A stretch of 64,000 nt of DNA from Blastococcus saxobsidens DD2. Its GTDB lineage: Bacteria; Actinomycetota; Actinomycetes; Mycobacteriales; Geodermatophilaceae. Shown piece by piece: positions 19,104-27,382 of the stretch. The translations under genes were made by a program, and so were the position numbers. Numbering within the stretch: position 1 is the first letter of the stretch; each line of letters begins with the position of its first letter. The stretch covers positions 4,811,341-4,875,340 of the forward strand of contig NC_016943.1 of assembly GCF_000284015.1 (NCBI RefSeq). Direction: 5' to 3'. Below the pieces are notes generated by a model. That model was not told the origin of the DNA and made no database searches. It saw nothing but the letters and a program-made list of their open reading frames with translations.

Positions 19104-19146
19104 CCCCCGACCGCCACGGACGCCGCTCCGAGCGGTGGATGAACCG

Positions 19147-19182
19147 CAGAGGCCCAGAACCGATTCCGGTTCTGGGCCTCTG
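19147..19182. terminator. Hairpin terminator candidate, twin of the one at 18030
   Basis: Perfect 16-bp arms (CAGAGGCCCAGAACCG and its complement) with a 4-nt loop separate the convergent lipoprotein and dnaB genes. The arms share CAGAGGCCC and GGTTCTGGGCCTCTG with the hairpin at 18030, about 1.1 kb away. Confidence 0.8.
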
Positions 19183-19200
19183 GGATTCGGAGTTGCGGCG

Positions 19201-21816
19201 CTAGTTGGCCATGTCCACGAAGCGGCTGTAGTGGCCCTGGAAGGCGACCGTGACGTTGGCCGTGGGACCGTTACGGTGCTTGACCAGCATGATGTCGGCC
19301 TCGCCCGCCCGCGGGGATTCCTTCTCGTACATGTCTTCTCTATGAATCATCATGACCATATCGGCATCTTGTTCGATCGAACCCGATTCGCGAAGGTCGG
19401 AAAGCATTGGCTTTTTGTCCTGTCGCTGTTCTGAGCCACGATTAAGCTGACTCATCGCAATGACCGGAACTTCCAATTCCTTGGCGAGAAGCTTCAATGC
19501 ACGGGAGAATTCCGAGACCTCCTGCTGGCGGCTCTCGACGCGCTTCCCCGACGTCATCAGCTGGAGGTAGTCGATGACCACGAGCTTGAGGTCGTTGCGT
19601 TGCTTGAGCCGCCGAGCCTTGGCCCGGATCTCCATCATGGTCATGTTCGGCGAGTCGTCGATGTAGAGCGGCGCGTCGGCCACCTCGCCCATCCGGCGGG
19701 CCAACTTCGCCCAGTCCTCGTCGGACAAGGTACCGGCGCGCATGTGGTGCAGCGGCACCTTCGCCTCGGCCGAGAGCAGACGCATGGTGATCTCGTGCTT
19801 GCTCATTTCTAGCGAGAAGATGACGGCCGGCATCTGGTGCTTCACCGTGGCCGACCGCGCGATGTCCAGTCCCAGCGTGGAGTTGTGGGTGGGGATGAAG
19901 CTCCGCCCCGCCAGGAACAGCGAATCCGGGGCATCGACCTGGATGCACCGCACCGGCACGCTGTCGATCGGCCGGACGTCGGTGATGAACCTGACCCCGC
20001 GCGCCGTGAAGGTGCGCGCACCTCGCTCCTTGTGGAGCAGCTTCTTGCGCTCCAGCCGGAACACCTCGTCGTCCGTGCTGAAGCTCAGCGTGTAGCAGGT
20101 CGACGATTCCTCGCTGCGGCCACGGACACGCTGGGTAGTCATGCGCACCCGGTGGCCGAGACTCGCGATGAGTTCCCGCGTGTCCTCGGCCAGTCGCCGG
20201 CTGGTGACCGCGAACTGCACGACGCCGTTGGGAGCGACCGTGCCGTCGGTGTCCAGCAGCCCGGCGAGCAGCGCCCTCCGCTGCGCGATCGACGCCCGCA
20301 GGTATCGGACGGGGATGTGCTTGTCGCCCAGCACTCCCAGACCACGCAGTAGGGCCGTGACGGTGCCGTGGAAGGCCCGGCACGTCCTGCACTGCACGAG
20401 CCCCGAGGACGGCCCGCCGCAGTCGGCGCAGGTCGCCTGGCGCCCCCAACCGCCGCTGGCGCGCAGACCGGCCCCGCACCTGTCGCCGCAGGTCTGCACC
20501 TGCGACGTCCGCGGCAGGAAGTGCTCGCCGCACAAGGGACAGGTTCGCGAGTCGGCCGTGATCCGGGCAGGCAGCCGCAACGCGTACCGGCGATACGTCC
20601 CCGTCGCCTGCGCGACCAGGCCATCACTCTCGATGTAGACGGCGATCTCGGGGTCCGCACTGGTGAAGTGCGCCGATACGGACGTGCCGTCGCCGAGCCA
20701 CACACCGAGCGCGTAGGGAGGCAACGGCAGATCGGCGGGCGACAGATCGAGCGGCTCGGCATTCGTCACCGAGTGGTTGAGCCGGGCGTCCTTGGTGGCG
20801 CAGCGAACCGTGCGCGCGATCTCCTCGGTGGTCCGCACCTCCGCGAACGTCCGCTGGTTCCGGTAGCCGTTGTAGCCGGTAGCCGCCGCCTGGGCGGACT
20901 TCCGGCTGGCCCGGGTCTCGGTCAGCCACTGGTGCTGGGCGTCGGCGACGATCACCGAACCGTCGGAGAAGTGCACCTCGTAACAGGGCCGGTCGGTCAT
21001 GACGTCCGTGGCAGCGACGACCGTGGTCGGGCGGCCGTCGGACCCCATGACCTGGTCACCGACTCGGATCTCGCCCATCGTCGTCCAGCCGGACGGCGTG
21101 GCGACCGGAGTGTCGAGCGCGAGGGCCTTCCCGACACCGGGCCGGGCCGCGATGACGACCATCTGGCCGGCCTGCAGGCCGTTGGTCAGCTCGTCCAGGT
21201 CGCGGATGCCGGTGGGCACACCGCGGGCGGTGCCGCCGCGGGACGCGATGGCGTCCAGCTCGTCCATCGTGGGCTGCAGGACGTCCTCGAGGCGCGAGTA
21301 GTCCTCGCTCATTCGCTTCTCGGTGACGTCGTAGATCTCCTGCTGGGCGCGGTCGACGATGTCGTCGACGTCGCCCTTGCCGCCGGCGGCGCCGTACCCG
21401 AGCTGCACCACGCGGGTGCCGGCCTCGACCAGGCGGCGCAGCACCGCCTGCTCGGCGACGATCGCCGCGTAGTAGCCGGCGTTGGCCGCCGTCGGCGTCG
21501 AGGCGATCAGCGTGTGCAGGTAGACCGCGCCGCCCATCTTCGACAGCTGGTCGGTGCGGTTGAGATCCGCGGCCACGGTGATCGCGTCCGCCGGCTCACC
21601 CCGCCCGTAGAGGTCGAGGATGCAGTCGAAGATCACCTGGTGCGCGGGCCGGTAGAAGTCGTTGCCGTGCAAGACCTCCACGACGTCGGCGATCGCGTCC
21701 TTGCTCAGCAGCATGCCGCCGAGCACCGACTGCTCCGCCGCGACGTCCTGCGGCGGCTGCCGGTCGTACTCCGGCGCCGTCGGGGACGGTCGGCTGAACT
21801 CGTCGGCCACCGCCAC
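19201..21816 (-). CDS. dnaB: Replicative DNA helicase DnaB with in-frame intein
   Basis: This is the hexameric 5'-3' helicase of the replication fork. The precursor is 871 aa from the GTG at 21814-21816, which has GGAGG 7 nt upstream; an ATG-rich leader to 21858 is less likely. The DnaB N-domain (QDVAAEQSVLGGMLLSKDAI) is followed by the RecA motor. The motor is interrupted inside Walker A: IAARPGVGK at residue 230 resumes as STLGLDIARSATV at 646. Later motifs are FSLEMSKHEITMRLL (motif 1a), VVIDYLQLM (Walker B) and DLRESGSIEQDADMV. Without the 415-residue intein the helicase is 456 aa, normal for DnaB. Activity therefore depends on splicing. It follows rpsF-ssb-rpsR-rplI but is separated from them by a hairpin and a 680-bp gap. 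Confidence 0.97.
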   Translation of the reverse strand: MAVADEFSRPSPTAPEYDRQPPQDVAAEQSVLGGMLLSKDAIADVVEVLHGNDFYRPAHQVIFDCILDLYGRGEPADAITVAADLNRTDQLSKMGGAVYLHTLIASTPTAANAGYYAAIVAEQAVLRRLVEAGTRVVQLGYGAAGGKGDVDDIVDRAQQEIYDVTEKRMSEDYSRLEDVLQPTMDELDAIASRGGTARGVPTGIRDLDELTNGLQAGQMVVIAARPGVGKALALDTPVATPSGWTTMGEIRVGDQVMGSDGRPTTVVAATDVMTDRPCYEVHFSDGSVIVADAQHQWLTETRASRKSAQAAATGYNGYRNQRTFAEVRTTEEIARTVRCATKDARLNHSVTNAEPLDLSPADLPLPPYALGVWLGDGTSVSAHFTSADPEIAVYIESDGLVAQATGTYRRYALRLPARITADSRTCPLCGEHFLPRTSQVQTCGDRCGAGLRASGGWGRQATCADCGGPSSGLVQCRTCRAFHGTVTALLRGLGVLGDKHIPVRYLRASIAQRRALLAGLLDTDGTVAPNGVVQFAVTSRRLAEDTRELIASLGHRVRMTTQRVRGRSEESSTCYTLSFSTDDEVFRLERKKLLHKERGARTFTARGVRFITDVRPIDSVPVRCIQVDAPDSLFLAGRSFIPTHNSTLGLDIARSATVKHQMPAVIFSLEMSKHEITMRLLSAEAKVPLHHMRAGTLSDEDWAKLARRMGEVADAPLYIDDSPNMTMMEIRAKARRLKQRNDLKLVVIDYLQLMTSGKRVESRQQEVSEFSRALKLLAKELEVPVIAMSQLNRGSEQRQDKKPMLSDLRESGSIEQDADMVMMIHREDMYEKESPRAGEADIMLVKHRNGPTANVTVAFQGHYSRFVDMAN
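19882..21126 (-). other. Intein with LAGLIDADG homing endonuclease, class 3-like, in DnaB
   Basis: The 415-residue insert lies between the K of GVGK and the S of the Walker A motif (precursor 231-645). It starts with Ala, not Cys or Ser. Block B is VADAQHQWLT, with Trp two residues after His; block F has PVRCIQVDAPDSLFL, with Cys at the F:4 position; it ends FIPTHN followed by Ser. Trp, Cys and Thr at these places are the signature of class 3 inteins, which start splicing from the block F cysteine. LGVWLGDG (about 370) and LLAGLLDTDGT (about 516) are the two LAGLIDADG helices. Between them are eight cysteines in four pairs (CPLC, CGDRC, CADC, CRTC), suggesting two zinc-binding sites. Confidence 0.9.
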
Positions 21817-22028
21817 GGGGGTACCTCCATCTCCTTGCGGGCGCGCTCGCATCACCACTGCGCGCAGGGGAAGTACGCGAGCTCGGCGGGCGACGCCGGA
21901 CCGAACGTTCGTTCGATCAGTGCCTACCGGAGGGGACTGACAGTTCCGTCCCGCCGGCGGCCAGGGAGGACGTTAGGAAGCTGCGGCGGGGGAGTCCACC
22001 ACCGCTGTGCACCCCGATCTGCACAACT

Positions 22029-22071
22029 TGTGGACAAGTCGGTGGACGGAGGCGTGTCGACATGTGGACAG
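22029..22071 (-). promoter_or_regulatory. DnaA-box pair upstream of dnaB
   Basis: On the minus strand, 22029-22037 reads TTGTCCACA, the preferred actinobacterial DnaA box, and 22063-22071 reads CTGTCCACA with one mismatch. A weaker GCGTCCACA lies near 22140. They sit 213-255 bp upstream of the dnaB start. Confidence 0.6.
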
Positions 22072-22373
22072 GTCGGGGGACGCGGAGCAGGCCGGTGCAC
22101 CGGTGACCCGGCTGACCTGCACGGACGCCGCCCGCGGGGTGTGGACGCACAATTTCCCGAAAAAATTCCGGCCGCATCGCACCACGAGTCACAGCGGTGC
22201 GCAGAGGGCGACCGGCGCGGTCCGGGCCCGCTCTGTGGGCGTCGCTCGCCCAGGTGGGTGTGCGGGCAGGACCTCCACGTCCCACGAACGCCCCCAGCTC
22301 CACCGCTCGGCCCTCGACGCGCCGCCCGGACCCCGCCCTGACCCGCGACGCGTCTGCACGGCTCAGAACGCCG

Positions 22374-22407
22374 CGAGGGGCGCCGGACCGCAGTCCGACG
22401 CCCCTCG
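22374..22407 (-). terminator. Terminator after the rpsF-ssb-rpsR-rplI operon
   Basis: A GC-rich hairpin with CGAGGGGCG arms, extended inward by CGGAC/GTCCG, lies about 90 bp beyond the rplI stop in the direction of transcription. Confidence 0.75.
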
Positions 22408-22494
22408 GGGACGATGCGCCACCAGGGCGCGTCAGGCCCTCCTGCAGGGTCCCGCCGCGAGCGTGCGAGCGGTGGGGGCAGGAGGGTCCTCGAC

Positions 22495-22950
22495 TCAGCC
22501 GGCGACGACGTCGATCGTCAGCTGAGAGGTGACCTCCGGGTGCACGCGCACGGTGACCGTGTGCTGGCCGGTGGTCTTGATGCTGCTGGGCAGCTCGATC
22601 CGGCGACGGTCGAGCTCCGGGCCACCGGCCGCGGTGACCGCAGCAGCGACGTCGGCGGTGGTGACGCGGCCGAACAGGCGACCACCGTCACCGGCGCGCG
22701 CCGGCACCTGGACGGTCAGGCCGGTGAGGCGGCCGGCCAGGGCCTGCGCCTCCTCGTGGGAGGCCACCTCGCGGGCGGCACGCGCCCGGCGCAGGGACTC
22801 GACCTGCTTCTCGGCACCCCGGGTGGCCTGGATGGCCAGCCCGCGGGGCAGGAGGTAGTTGCGGCCGTAGCCGCCCTTGACCTCGACGGTGTCGCCGGAG
22901 GACCCGAGACCGGTGACCTCCTGCGTGAGGATCAGCTTCATGGTGCTCAT
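22495..22950 (-). CDS. rplI: 50S ribosomal protein L9
   Basis: L9 spans the base of the L1 stalk of the large subunit. The N-domain [20 protein letters not shown] and [15 protein letters not shown] are diagnostic, followed by the long connecting helix and the C-domain ([16 protein letters not shown]). The ATG at 22950 gives 151 aa; the internal ATG at 22941 (MKLIL) matches the family start better and may be used. It lies 2 nt after rpsR in the conserved rpsF-ssb-rpsR-rplI operon. Confidence 0.97.
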   Translation of the reverse strand: MSTMKLILTQEVTGLGSSGDTVEVKGGYGRNYLLPRGLAIQATRGAEKQVESLRRARAAREVASHEEAQALAGRLTGLTVQVPARAGDGGRLFGRVTTADVAAAVTAAGGPELDRRRIELPSSIKTTGQHTVTVRVHPEVTSQLTIDVVAG

Positions 22951-22952
22951 GA

Positions 22953-23189
22953 TCAGCGCGCCGTCGAGGTGTAGGGCAGCAGCGCCATCTCACGGCTGTT
23001 CTTGACGGCCGTGGCGACGTCACGCTGGTGCTGGCTGCAGTTGCCGCTGACGCGGCGGGCACGGATCTTGCCGCGGTCGGAGATGAACTTCCGCAGCAGG
23101 GTCGTGTCCTTGTAGTCGACGTAGGTCGCCTTGTCCTTGCAGAACTGGCAGACCTTCTTCTTGGGCTTGCGAACAGGGGGCTTGGGCAC
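22953..23189 (-). CDS. rpsR: 30S ribosomal protein S18
   Basis: S18 pairs with S6 on the platform of the small subunit. The 78-aa sequence contains KKVCQFCKD, a CxxC pair seen in zinc-type S18, then [20 protein letters not shown] and [20 protein letters not shown]. The Cys set (CxxC plus Cys in GNCSQHQ) suggests the zinc-binding C+ form; many actinobacteria also carry a zinc-free paralogue elsewhere. It sits in the operon between ssb and rplI. Confidence 0.97.
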   Translation of the reverse strand: MPKPPVRKPKKKVCQFCKDKATYVDYKDTTLLRKFISDRGKIRARRVSGNCSQHQRDVATAVKNSREMALLPYTSTAR

Positions 23190-23230
23190 CTGGTTCTCCA
23201 GAGAGATTCAGTGAAAGAGGAAGTGGGGGA

Positions 23231-23722
23231 TCAGAACGGCGGTTCGTCGGACGGACCGGCGGGCGTCGACCACGGGTCGCTCGCCCCGCCGCCGCCACCA
23301 CCGAAGCCGCCACCGCCACCGCCGCCGCCTCCGCCGAAGCCGCCGCCGCCCTCGCCGCGCGAGGCCTTGGTGACCTTCGCGGTCGCGTAGCGGAGCGACG
23401 GGCCGATCTCGTCGACCTCGAGCTCGATGACGGTGCGCTTCTCGCCTTCCTTCGTGTCGAAGGAACGCTGCTTCAGCCGGCCGCTGACGATGACCCGCGA
23501 GCCGCGGGTCAGCGACTCGGCCACGTTCTCCGCGGCCTGCCGCCAGACGTTGCAGCGGAGGAACAGCGCCTCGCCGTCCTTCCACTCCTGCGACTGACGG
23601 TCGAAGGTCCGCGGCGTGGAGGCCACGGTGAAGTTCGCGACGGCAGCGCCCGACGGCGTGAAGCGCAGCTCCGGATCGGCGGTCAGGTTGCCGATGACGG
23701 TGATGACGGTTTCGCCGGCCAT
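23231..23722 (-). CDS. ssb: Single-stranded DNA-binding protein
   Basis: The 163-aa SSB has an OB-fold core from about residue 1 to 112 ([40 protein letters not shown]), a glycine-rich linker with two runs of Gly, and the acidic tip DEPPF, which docks replication and repair proteins. It is in the standard position between rpsF (2 nt upstream) and rpsR, so its level is tied to ribosomal protein synthesis. It is the main candidate for the housekeeping SSB. Confidence 0.97.
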   Translation of the reverse strand: MAGETVITVIGNLTADPELRFTPSGAAVANFTVASTPRTFDRQSQEWKDGEALFLRCNVWRQAAENVAESLTRGSRVIVSGRLKQRSFDTKEGEKRTVIELEVDEIGPSLRYATAKVTKASRGEGGGGFGGGGGGGGGGFGGGGGGASDPWSTPAGPSDEPPF

Positions 23723-23724
23723 GG

Positions 23725-24015
23725 TCAGTGGACCTCGGGCCGCATCAGCTTCGTGCGCAGGACCGACTCGTTCAGGTTGAGCTGCCGGTCGAGCTCGGAG
23801 ACGGCGGCGGGCTCGGCATCGATGTCGATGACCGCGTAGATGCCCTCGGCCTGCTTCTGGATCTCGTAGGCCATGCGGCGACGGCCCCAGATGTCGACCT
23901 TGGCGACCGTTCCACCGGACTTGGTGATGACGGTCAGGAACCGGTCGAGCGAGGGCGCGATCGTGCGCTCCTCGAGATCGGGGTCGAGGATGACCATCAG
24001 TTCGTAGTGACGCAC
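23725..24015 (-). CDS. rpsF: 30S ribosomal protein S6
   Basis: S6 binds S18 on the small-subunit platform. The GTG at 24013-24015 gives 96 aa ([19 protein letters not shown]) and has GGAGGTGGGGTTCTCC upstream. [31 protein letters not shown] and [13 protein letters not shown] are diagnostic. It is the first gene of the rpsF-ssb-rpsR-rplI operon. The frame continues upstream into an unrelated remnant, so longer starts are not credible. Confidence 0.97.
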   Translation of the reverse strand: MRHYELMVILDPDLEERTIAPSLDRFLTVITKSGGTVAKVDIWGRRRMAYEIQKQAEGIYAVIDIDAEPAAVSELDRQLNLNESVLRTKLMRPEVH

Positions 24016-24177
24016 GGAGAACCCCACCTCCTCTGGTCTCAGCGGCTGCAGGGAATCTGCAGCAGGAGGGTCGTACACGCGTCGCGCGCCCCGGCAGGAG
24101 CCGGAACGCGCTGTCGACACCCTACCAGCGCCGCGGGGCGGGGAGGGAGCTGCCCGGCTCAGCGCGGCTCGCGGGCC

Positions 24178-24583
24178 GCCTGCGACCGGCGTGGTCGCCC
24201 TGCACCATCGGTAGAGGTGGGCTCGGGCTTTTCGCTGCCGCCATGCCGCGGGGAGAACGCGCTTCGGCGCACGCTCCAAGGCCCAGCGCAGCCAGCGCCG
24301 ATCGATCACCCTCCCGGCCCACCACGGACGCCGACGGACACGGGCCCGCGTGCGCGTCCACTCCGGCCGTGGACGCTCGGCCTGCGCTGCCGCATGCTCC
24401 GCCGCTGCAGCCACCAGCGCATCAATCACCGGCTGGCCGGTCAGAGCGGGCTCCTCGGCCAGGTCCTCGGCGGTCTGCAGCCAATCGGCGACACAGCGGA
24501 CGTACTCGTGCTCGTCGGCGAGCAGCAGGATCGAAGCGAGGGCCCTGGGGGCTGTGCGTGGCCACAGCCTCCAATCACGCGGC
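24178..24583 (-). pseudogene. Probable remnant of an unidentified gene
   Basis: A minus-strand frame reads [20 protein letters not shown], then [20 protein letters not shown], a helical Ala- and Glu-rich stretch and a basic, Trp-containing region ([20 protein letters not shown]). This looks like real protein, with balanced hydrophobic spacing, but there is no upstream start and the frame runs into rpsF without its own stop. It is probably the 3' part of a gene truncated at the edge of the accessory islet. I do not recognise the family. Confidence 0.35.
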
Positions 24584-24934
24584 TTAGGGACGCTTGTAGA
24601 TGCTGTGATCGCCGATCCGCCGCCACCGCAGGATCAAGCCCTGGTCGTCACTGACGAACTCGAACGTCGCACGCCCGTCCGGGCTGGCGAAACTCCAGGT
24701 CATCTCCCAGATGCCGGGCGCTGACTTCATTGGCGACACCCGCAGGGCCGCGGGCCACCGATAGGCCGGGACCTTCTCCTTCACCGCGTCCTTGTCCCGG
24801 GAGACCGCGTACGCCTCGGCGTAGGCATCACACGCCCTGATGAAGTCAGGCAGGACCTCGCGGAACTGCCGCTTGTGCTCGGCCTTCAGGTCCTTGTAGT
24901 CCGAGTCGAAGCGCGGGGTGGTCTCGAACCTCAC
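24584..24934 (-). CDS. RelE/ParE-type toxin
   Basis: The 116-aa protein reads [20 protein letters not shown] at its N terminus, has a central basic stretch and ends [20 protein letters not shown]. It fits the RelE-like toxin fold (antiparallel sheet with basic residues; many act as ribosome-dependent mRNA interferases). The GTG at 24932-24934 overlaps the antitoxin stop by GTGA, which ties toxin synthesis to antitoxin synthesis. It sits in an accessory islet between the rpsF operon and an IS21 insertion. Confidence 0.8.
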   Translation of the reverse strand: MRFETTPRFDSDYKDLKAEHKRQFREVLPDFIRACDAYAEAYAVSRDKDAVKEKVPAYRWPAALRVSPMKSAPGIWEMTWSFASPDGRATFEFVSDDQGLILRWRRIGDHSIYKRP

Positions 24935-25266
24935 TCGTCGTCGAGCGCGTCGAGGTGCGCCACGAAGTCGTCGACCGTCTCGTGCTGCGTGGTCGCGCCA
25001 GCGGCGACGTGCGCGTCTACCTCGCGCTCCCCGGCCTGCCAGCGCTCCTCCCAGAACCACGCCTCAGCCACAGGCACCGCGAGGGTCGGCCGGAGTTCCA
25101 GCACGCCGTCCTCCCGCTCGGTGATCTCGACTTGGGCGCCCGGGCGGTCCAGGTGGTAGCGCTTGCGAAGGCCCACGGGGAGTGCGACGGTGCCGCGTCC
25201 TTGCACGGTCACGTAGCCGTGAAAGCACTCCTCAGCCTTCTCGGCCCTACGCGTCCTGACAGCCAT
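24931..25266 (-). CDS. AbrB/SpoVT-type antitoxin
   Basis: This is a 111-aa antitoxin. Residues about 17-55 (GYVTVQGRGTVALPVGLRKR, then LDRPGAQVEI) form the swapped-hairpin AbrB DNA-binding domain; the acidic C-terminal tail ([16 protein letters not shown]) probably covers the toxin. It starts at the ATG 25264-25266 and overlaps the toxin gene by 4 nt. A nested palindrome at 25298-25333, just upstream, is the likely autoregulatory operator. Confidence 0.85.
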   Translation of the reverse strand: MAVRTRRAEKAEECFHGYVTVQGRGTVALPVGLRKRYHLDRPGAQVEITEREDGVLELRPTLAVPVAEAWFWEERWQAGEREVDAHVAAGATTQHETVDDFVAHLDALDDE

Positions 25267-25297
25267 AGCACCCAGTGTCAGGGTTTCCTACCCTGCC

Positions 25298-25333
25298 GTC
25301 AAGCAGTCTTGCTGCAATGCAGCCTTGCTTGAC
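25298..25333. promoter_or_regulatory. Nested palindrome, likely toxin-antitoxin operator
   Basis: The outer arms GTCAAGCA and TGCTTGAC enclose the inner palindrome GCTGCAATGCAGC. It lies 32 bp upstream of the antitoxin start, where an AbrB-type autoregulator would bind. Confidence 0.55.
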
Positions 25334-25349
25334 GCATGGGCGGGACGCC

Positions 25350-25394
25350 GCCAGTTCTCTTCGGAGTTGATCACCGACTCCGACGAGAACTGGC
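25350..25394. other. Long imperfect hairpin upstream of the toxin-antitoxin pair
   Basis: Arms GCCAGTTCTC and GAGAACTGGC continue inward through CGGAGT/GACTCCG with small bulges. It follows the operator on the outer side of the TA locus; it may be an end of the accessory segment or a terminator for the protease remnant. Confidence 0.4.
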
Positions 25395-25451
25395 GCGCCT
25401 CGTCATCCCGTAAGGGGTGCGACCAGCGCTCACGCTTCTGAAATCCATGAA

Positions 25452-25480
25452 GCACCCAGGACCGCCACCTGCCTGGGTGC
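25452..25480 (-). terminator. Hairpin terminator after the S8 protease fragment
   Basis: Arms GCACCCAGG and CCTGGGTGC with an 11-nt loop lie 24 bp beyond the stop at 25504. Confidence 0.6.
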
Positions 25481-25503
25481 CTGCATGGGGGTGGCCAGGA
25501 AGG

Positions 25504-26442
25504 TCAGGACAGGAACTTGGCGATGTTCGCCGTCACCTCGTCCCAGGTGTCACCGCGGTACTGGTGGGCGAACCAGTTGATGTCCATCAGGGCGACGACC
25601 TTCCCGCCCCCGGTCACCTGGGAAGAGTCCCAGGCGGCCCAGACAGCCCTGGTCGGGTCACCGGGCACGGCGGCGACGATGGATCTCGCAGGCACTCCCC
25701 GGAGGGAGCCGGAGGTAGCGACCTGGAGCGTGGACACCTGGTTGGGGGTGTCGGTGCCGTCGATGTTGCCGATCGCGTCAGAGTTGACCGGCACGGTGTT
25801 CGTTCCGTTCTCACCGCCATGGCCGACGTTCCCGCCGGTCAGCCGGTTGATCAGTCCGATGGTGGACTGGTCGATCGGGCAGCAGCCCCACTCGCCGGTC
25901 AGATACACCGACCTGCCGGACTCCACGAACGCCGCCAGCCGGTCGACCTCGCTGCCGGTCAGCGGTTGGGTGTCGATGTGCCACACCTGGTCGAACCCGC
26001 TCAGGTCGGCGGGCATGGTCTGCGACGTGGAGACCTCGTAGCCCTCCTCGGTGAGCCGCTGGGTGAGGTCGCCGAGGTCGCTGCCATCCCCGGAACCAGT
26101 GCGGTCACCTGCCCCGAGGACGAGGATTCCGCCGCCGTCCAATCCTCCCTGGGCGCACTTCACGGCTGCTTCGGCATCCACGATCGGCAGCGACGGCGCA
26201 CCTACGACCGGAAAGTCGAGGACGGCGTTTCCGGTTCCGGGAACGGTCCCGCGCTCGGCTACGGTGCCGGTCCGGCGACCAGCGGTGGAGACGATGCAAC
26301 TTCCGATGTCCGCCGCCGACAGTTCCGGATTGGCGCTGCGGGCGAGCGCCGCCACACCGGCGACCAAAGGTGCCGCCATGGAGATCCCGTAGGTCTGGTG
26401 GTAGGTCCCGCAGATCGCCGGGCCGAAGAAGCCGCAGCCGGG
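25504..26442 (-). pseudogene. S8 (subtilisin-like) serine protease, C-terminal part, cut by IS21
   Basis: The reading frame begins at the IS21 target duplication and reads CGFFGPAICGTYHQTYGISM, then AAPLVAGVAALA; GISMAAPLVAG holds the catalytic Ser of subtilases (usually GTSMAAP). It continues with a C-terminal domain of about 200 residues (LVLGAGDRTGSGDGSDLGDL, YLTGEWGCCPIDQSTI, DINWFAHQYRG). The missing middle lies at 29139-29355: removing the IS element and one copy of GCCGGG restores the frame exactly. The N-terminal part with catalytic Asp and His is not present, so the gene is dead. Confidence 0.85.
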
Positions 26443-26560
26443 TGTCAAGGGCCATGAGGTTCTGCCCAGCGGCGGTCGTGAGACCTGCCCGCTGACGGTC
26501 ACTCGCTCTGCCCGGTGATGGCCATGGGATCTGCCCAGGCTGGCCATCACCAGTCCGGTG

Positions 26561-27382
26561 TCAGGTCAGTGGCCTCACCCCCTGCCCGGCCAGGGCCTGG
26601 GAGAGGCGGACGCTGTCGCCGCTGGTCTGGCAGACGTGGGCGTGGTGCAGCAGCCGGTCGACTGTCGCGGTGGCGAGGGTCTTGGGCATGAGCTCGTCGA
26701 AGGCTGCCGGGTGCAGGTTGCTGGAGACGGCGACCGAGCGCTTCTCGTAGGCGGCGTCGACGAGTCGGTAGAGCCCTTCGGCTGCGTCGGTGGCGACCGG
26801 GAGTAGGCCGATGTCGTCGATCACCACGAGGTCGGCGCGCAGCACGCGGGCGATGGCCTTGGTGACGGTGTCATCGGCGCGGTGCCGGCGGACCAGCAGC
26901 CCGAGGTCCTCCAGGGTGAACCAGGCGACCTTGAGCCCTTGTTCGACCGCGGAGGAGCCCAGCGCCTCGAGCAGGAACGTCTTCCCGGTGCCGGAGGGAC
27001 CGCAGATGACCAGGTTCTCCCGCCGGTGCAGCCACTCCAACGTCCGCAGCGCCTGCTGCGTTGGGGCAGGGATGCTGCTGGCCTCCGGCGTCCAGGCGTC
27101 GAAAGTCTTCCCCGTGGGGAACGCGGCGGCGGCCCGCCGGGTGGCCAACGCCGAGCGGTCCCGGCCGGCGACCTCCTCCCCGAGCAGCACGCGCAGCACC
27201 TCGGCCGGGTCCCAGCGCTGGGCCTTGGCCGTGGCCAGCACGTCAGCGGCATGCCGGCGGACGTGGGGCAGCCGCAGCCGGCGCAGCAGCGTCTCCAGAT
27301 CATCCGGCAGCGCCGGTGCCGCCGGCGTCCCGACCGCCGGTCCGACCGCCACCGCGGATGCCGACCTCGTGGCGGCGGTCAT
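26561..27382 (-). CDS. istB: IS21 helper ATPase IstB
   Basis: The 273-aa AAA+ protein loads onto target DNA and guides the IstA transposase. Walker A is CGPSGTGKTFLLEALG, Walker B LVVIDDIGLLPV, and the arginine-finger region AATVDRLLHHA follows. An N-terminal helical domain (LETLLRRLRLPHVRRHAADV) resembles that of DnaC and IstB proteins. The ATG at 27380-27382 overlaps the istA stop (ATGA), which couples the two proteins. Confidence 0.93.
   Translation of the reverse strand: MTAATRSASAVAVGPAVGTPAAPALPDDLETLLRRLRLPHVRRHAADVLATAKAQRWDPAEVLRVLLGEEVAGRDRSALATRRAAAAFPTGKTFDAWTPEASSIPAPTQQALRTLEWLHRRENLVICGPSGTGKTFLLEALGSSAVEQGLKVAWFTLEDLGLLVRRHRADDTVTKAIARVLRADLVVIDDIGLLPVATDAAEGLYRLVDAAYEKRSVAVSSNLHPAAFDELMPKTLATATVDRLLHHAHVCQTSGDSVRLSQALAGQGVRPLT

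Larger units (their letters stand above)
21817..22494. other. Long non-coding gap upstream of dnaB
   Basis: No convincing gene is present; the open frames on both strands have arginine- and proline-rich shadow translations and no start signals. The stretch from about 21900 to 22220 is less GC-rich than its surroundings and holds TGTGGAC-type DnaA boxes. The rplI-side end holds the hairpin at 22374. It probably carries the dnaB promoter. Confidence 0.6.

Noticed and set aside
22495..22974. + strand open frame opposite rplI
   Set aside because: Shadow of the ribosomal protein gene.
23280..23360. Repeat array of CCGCCGCC units as a CRISPR or microsatellite
   Set aside because: It is the glycine-rich linker of SSB.
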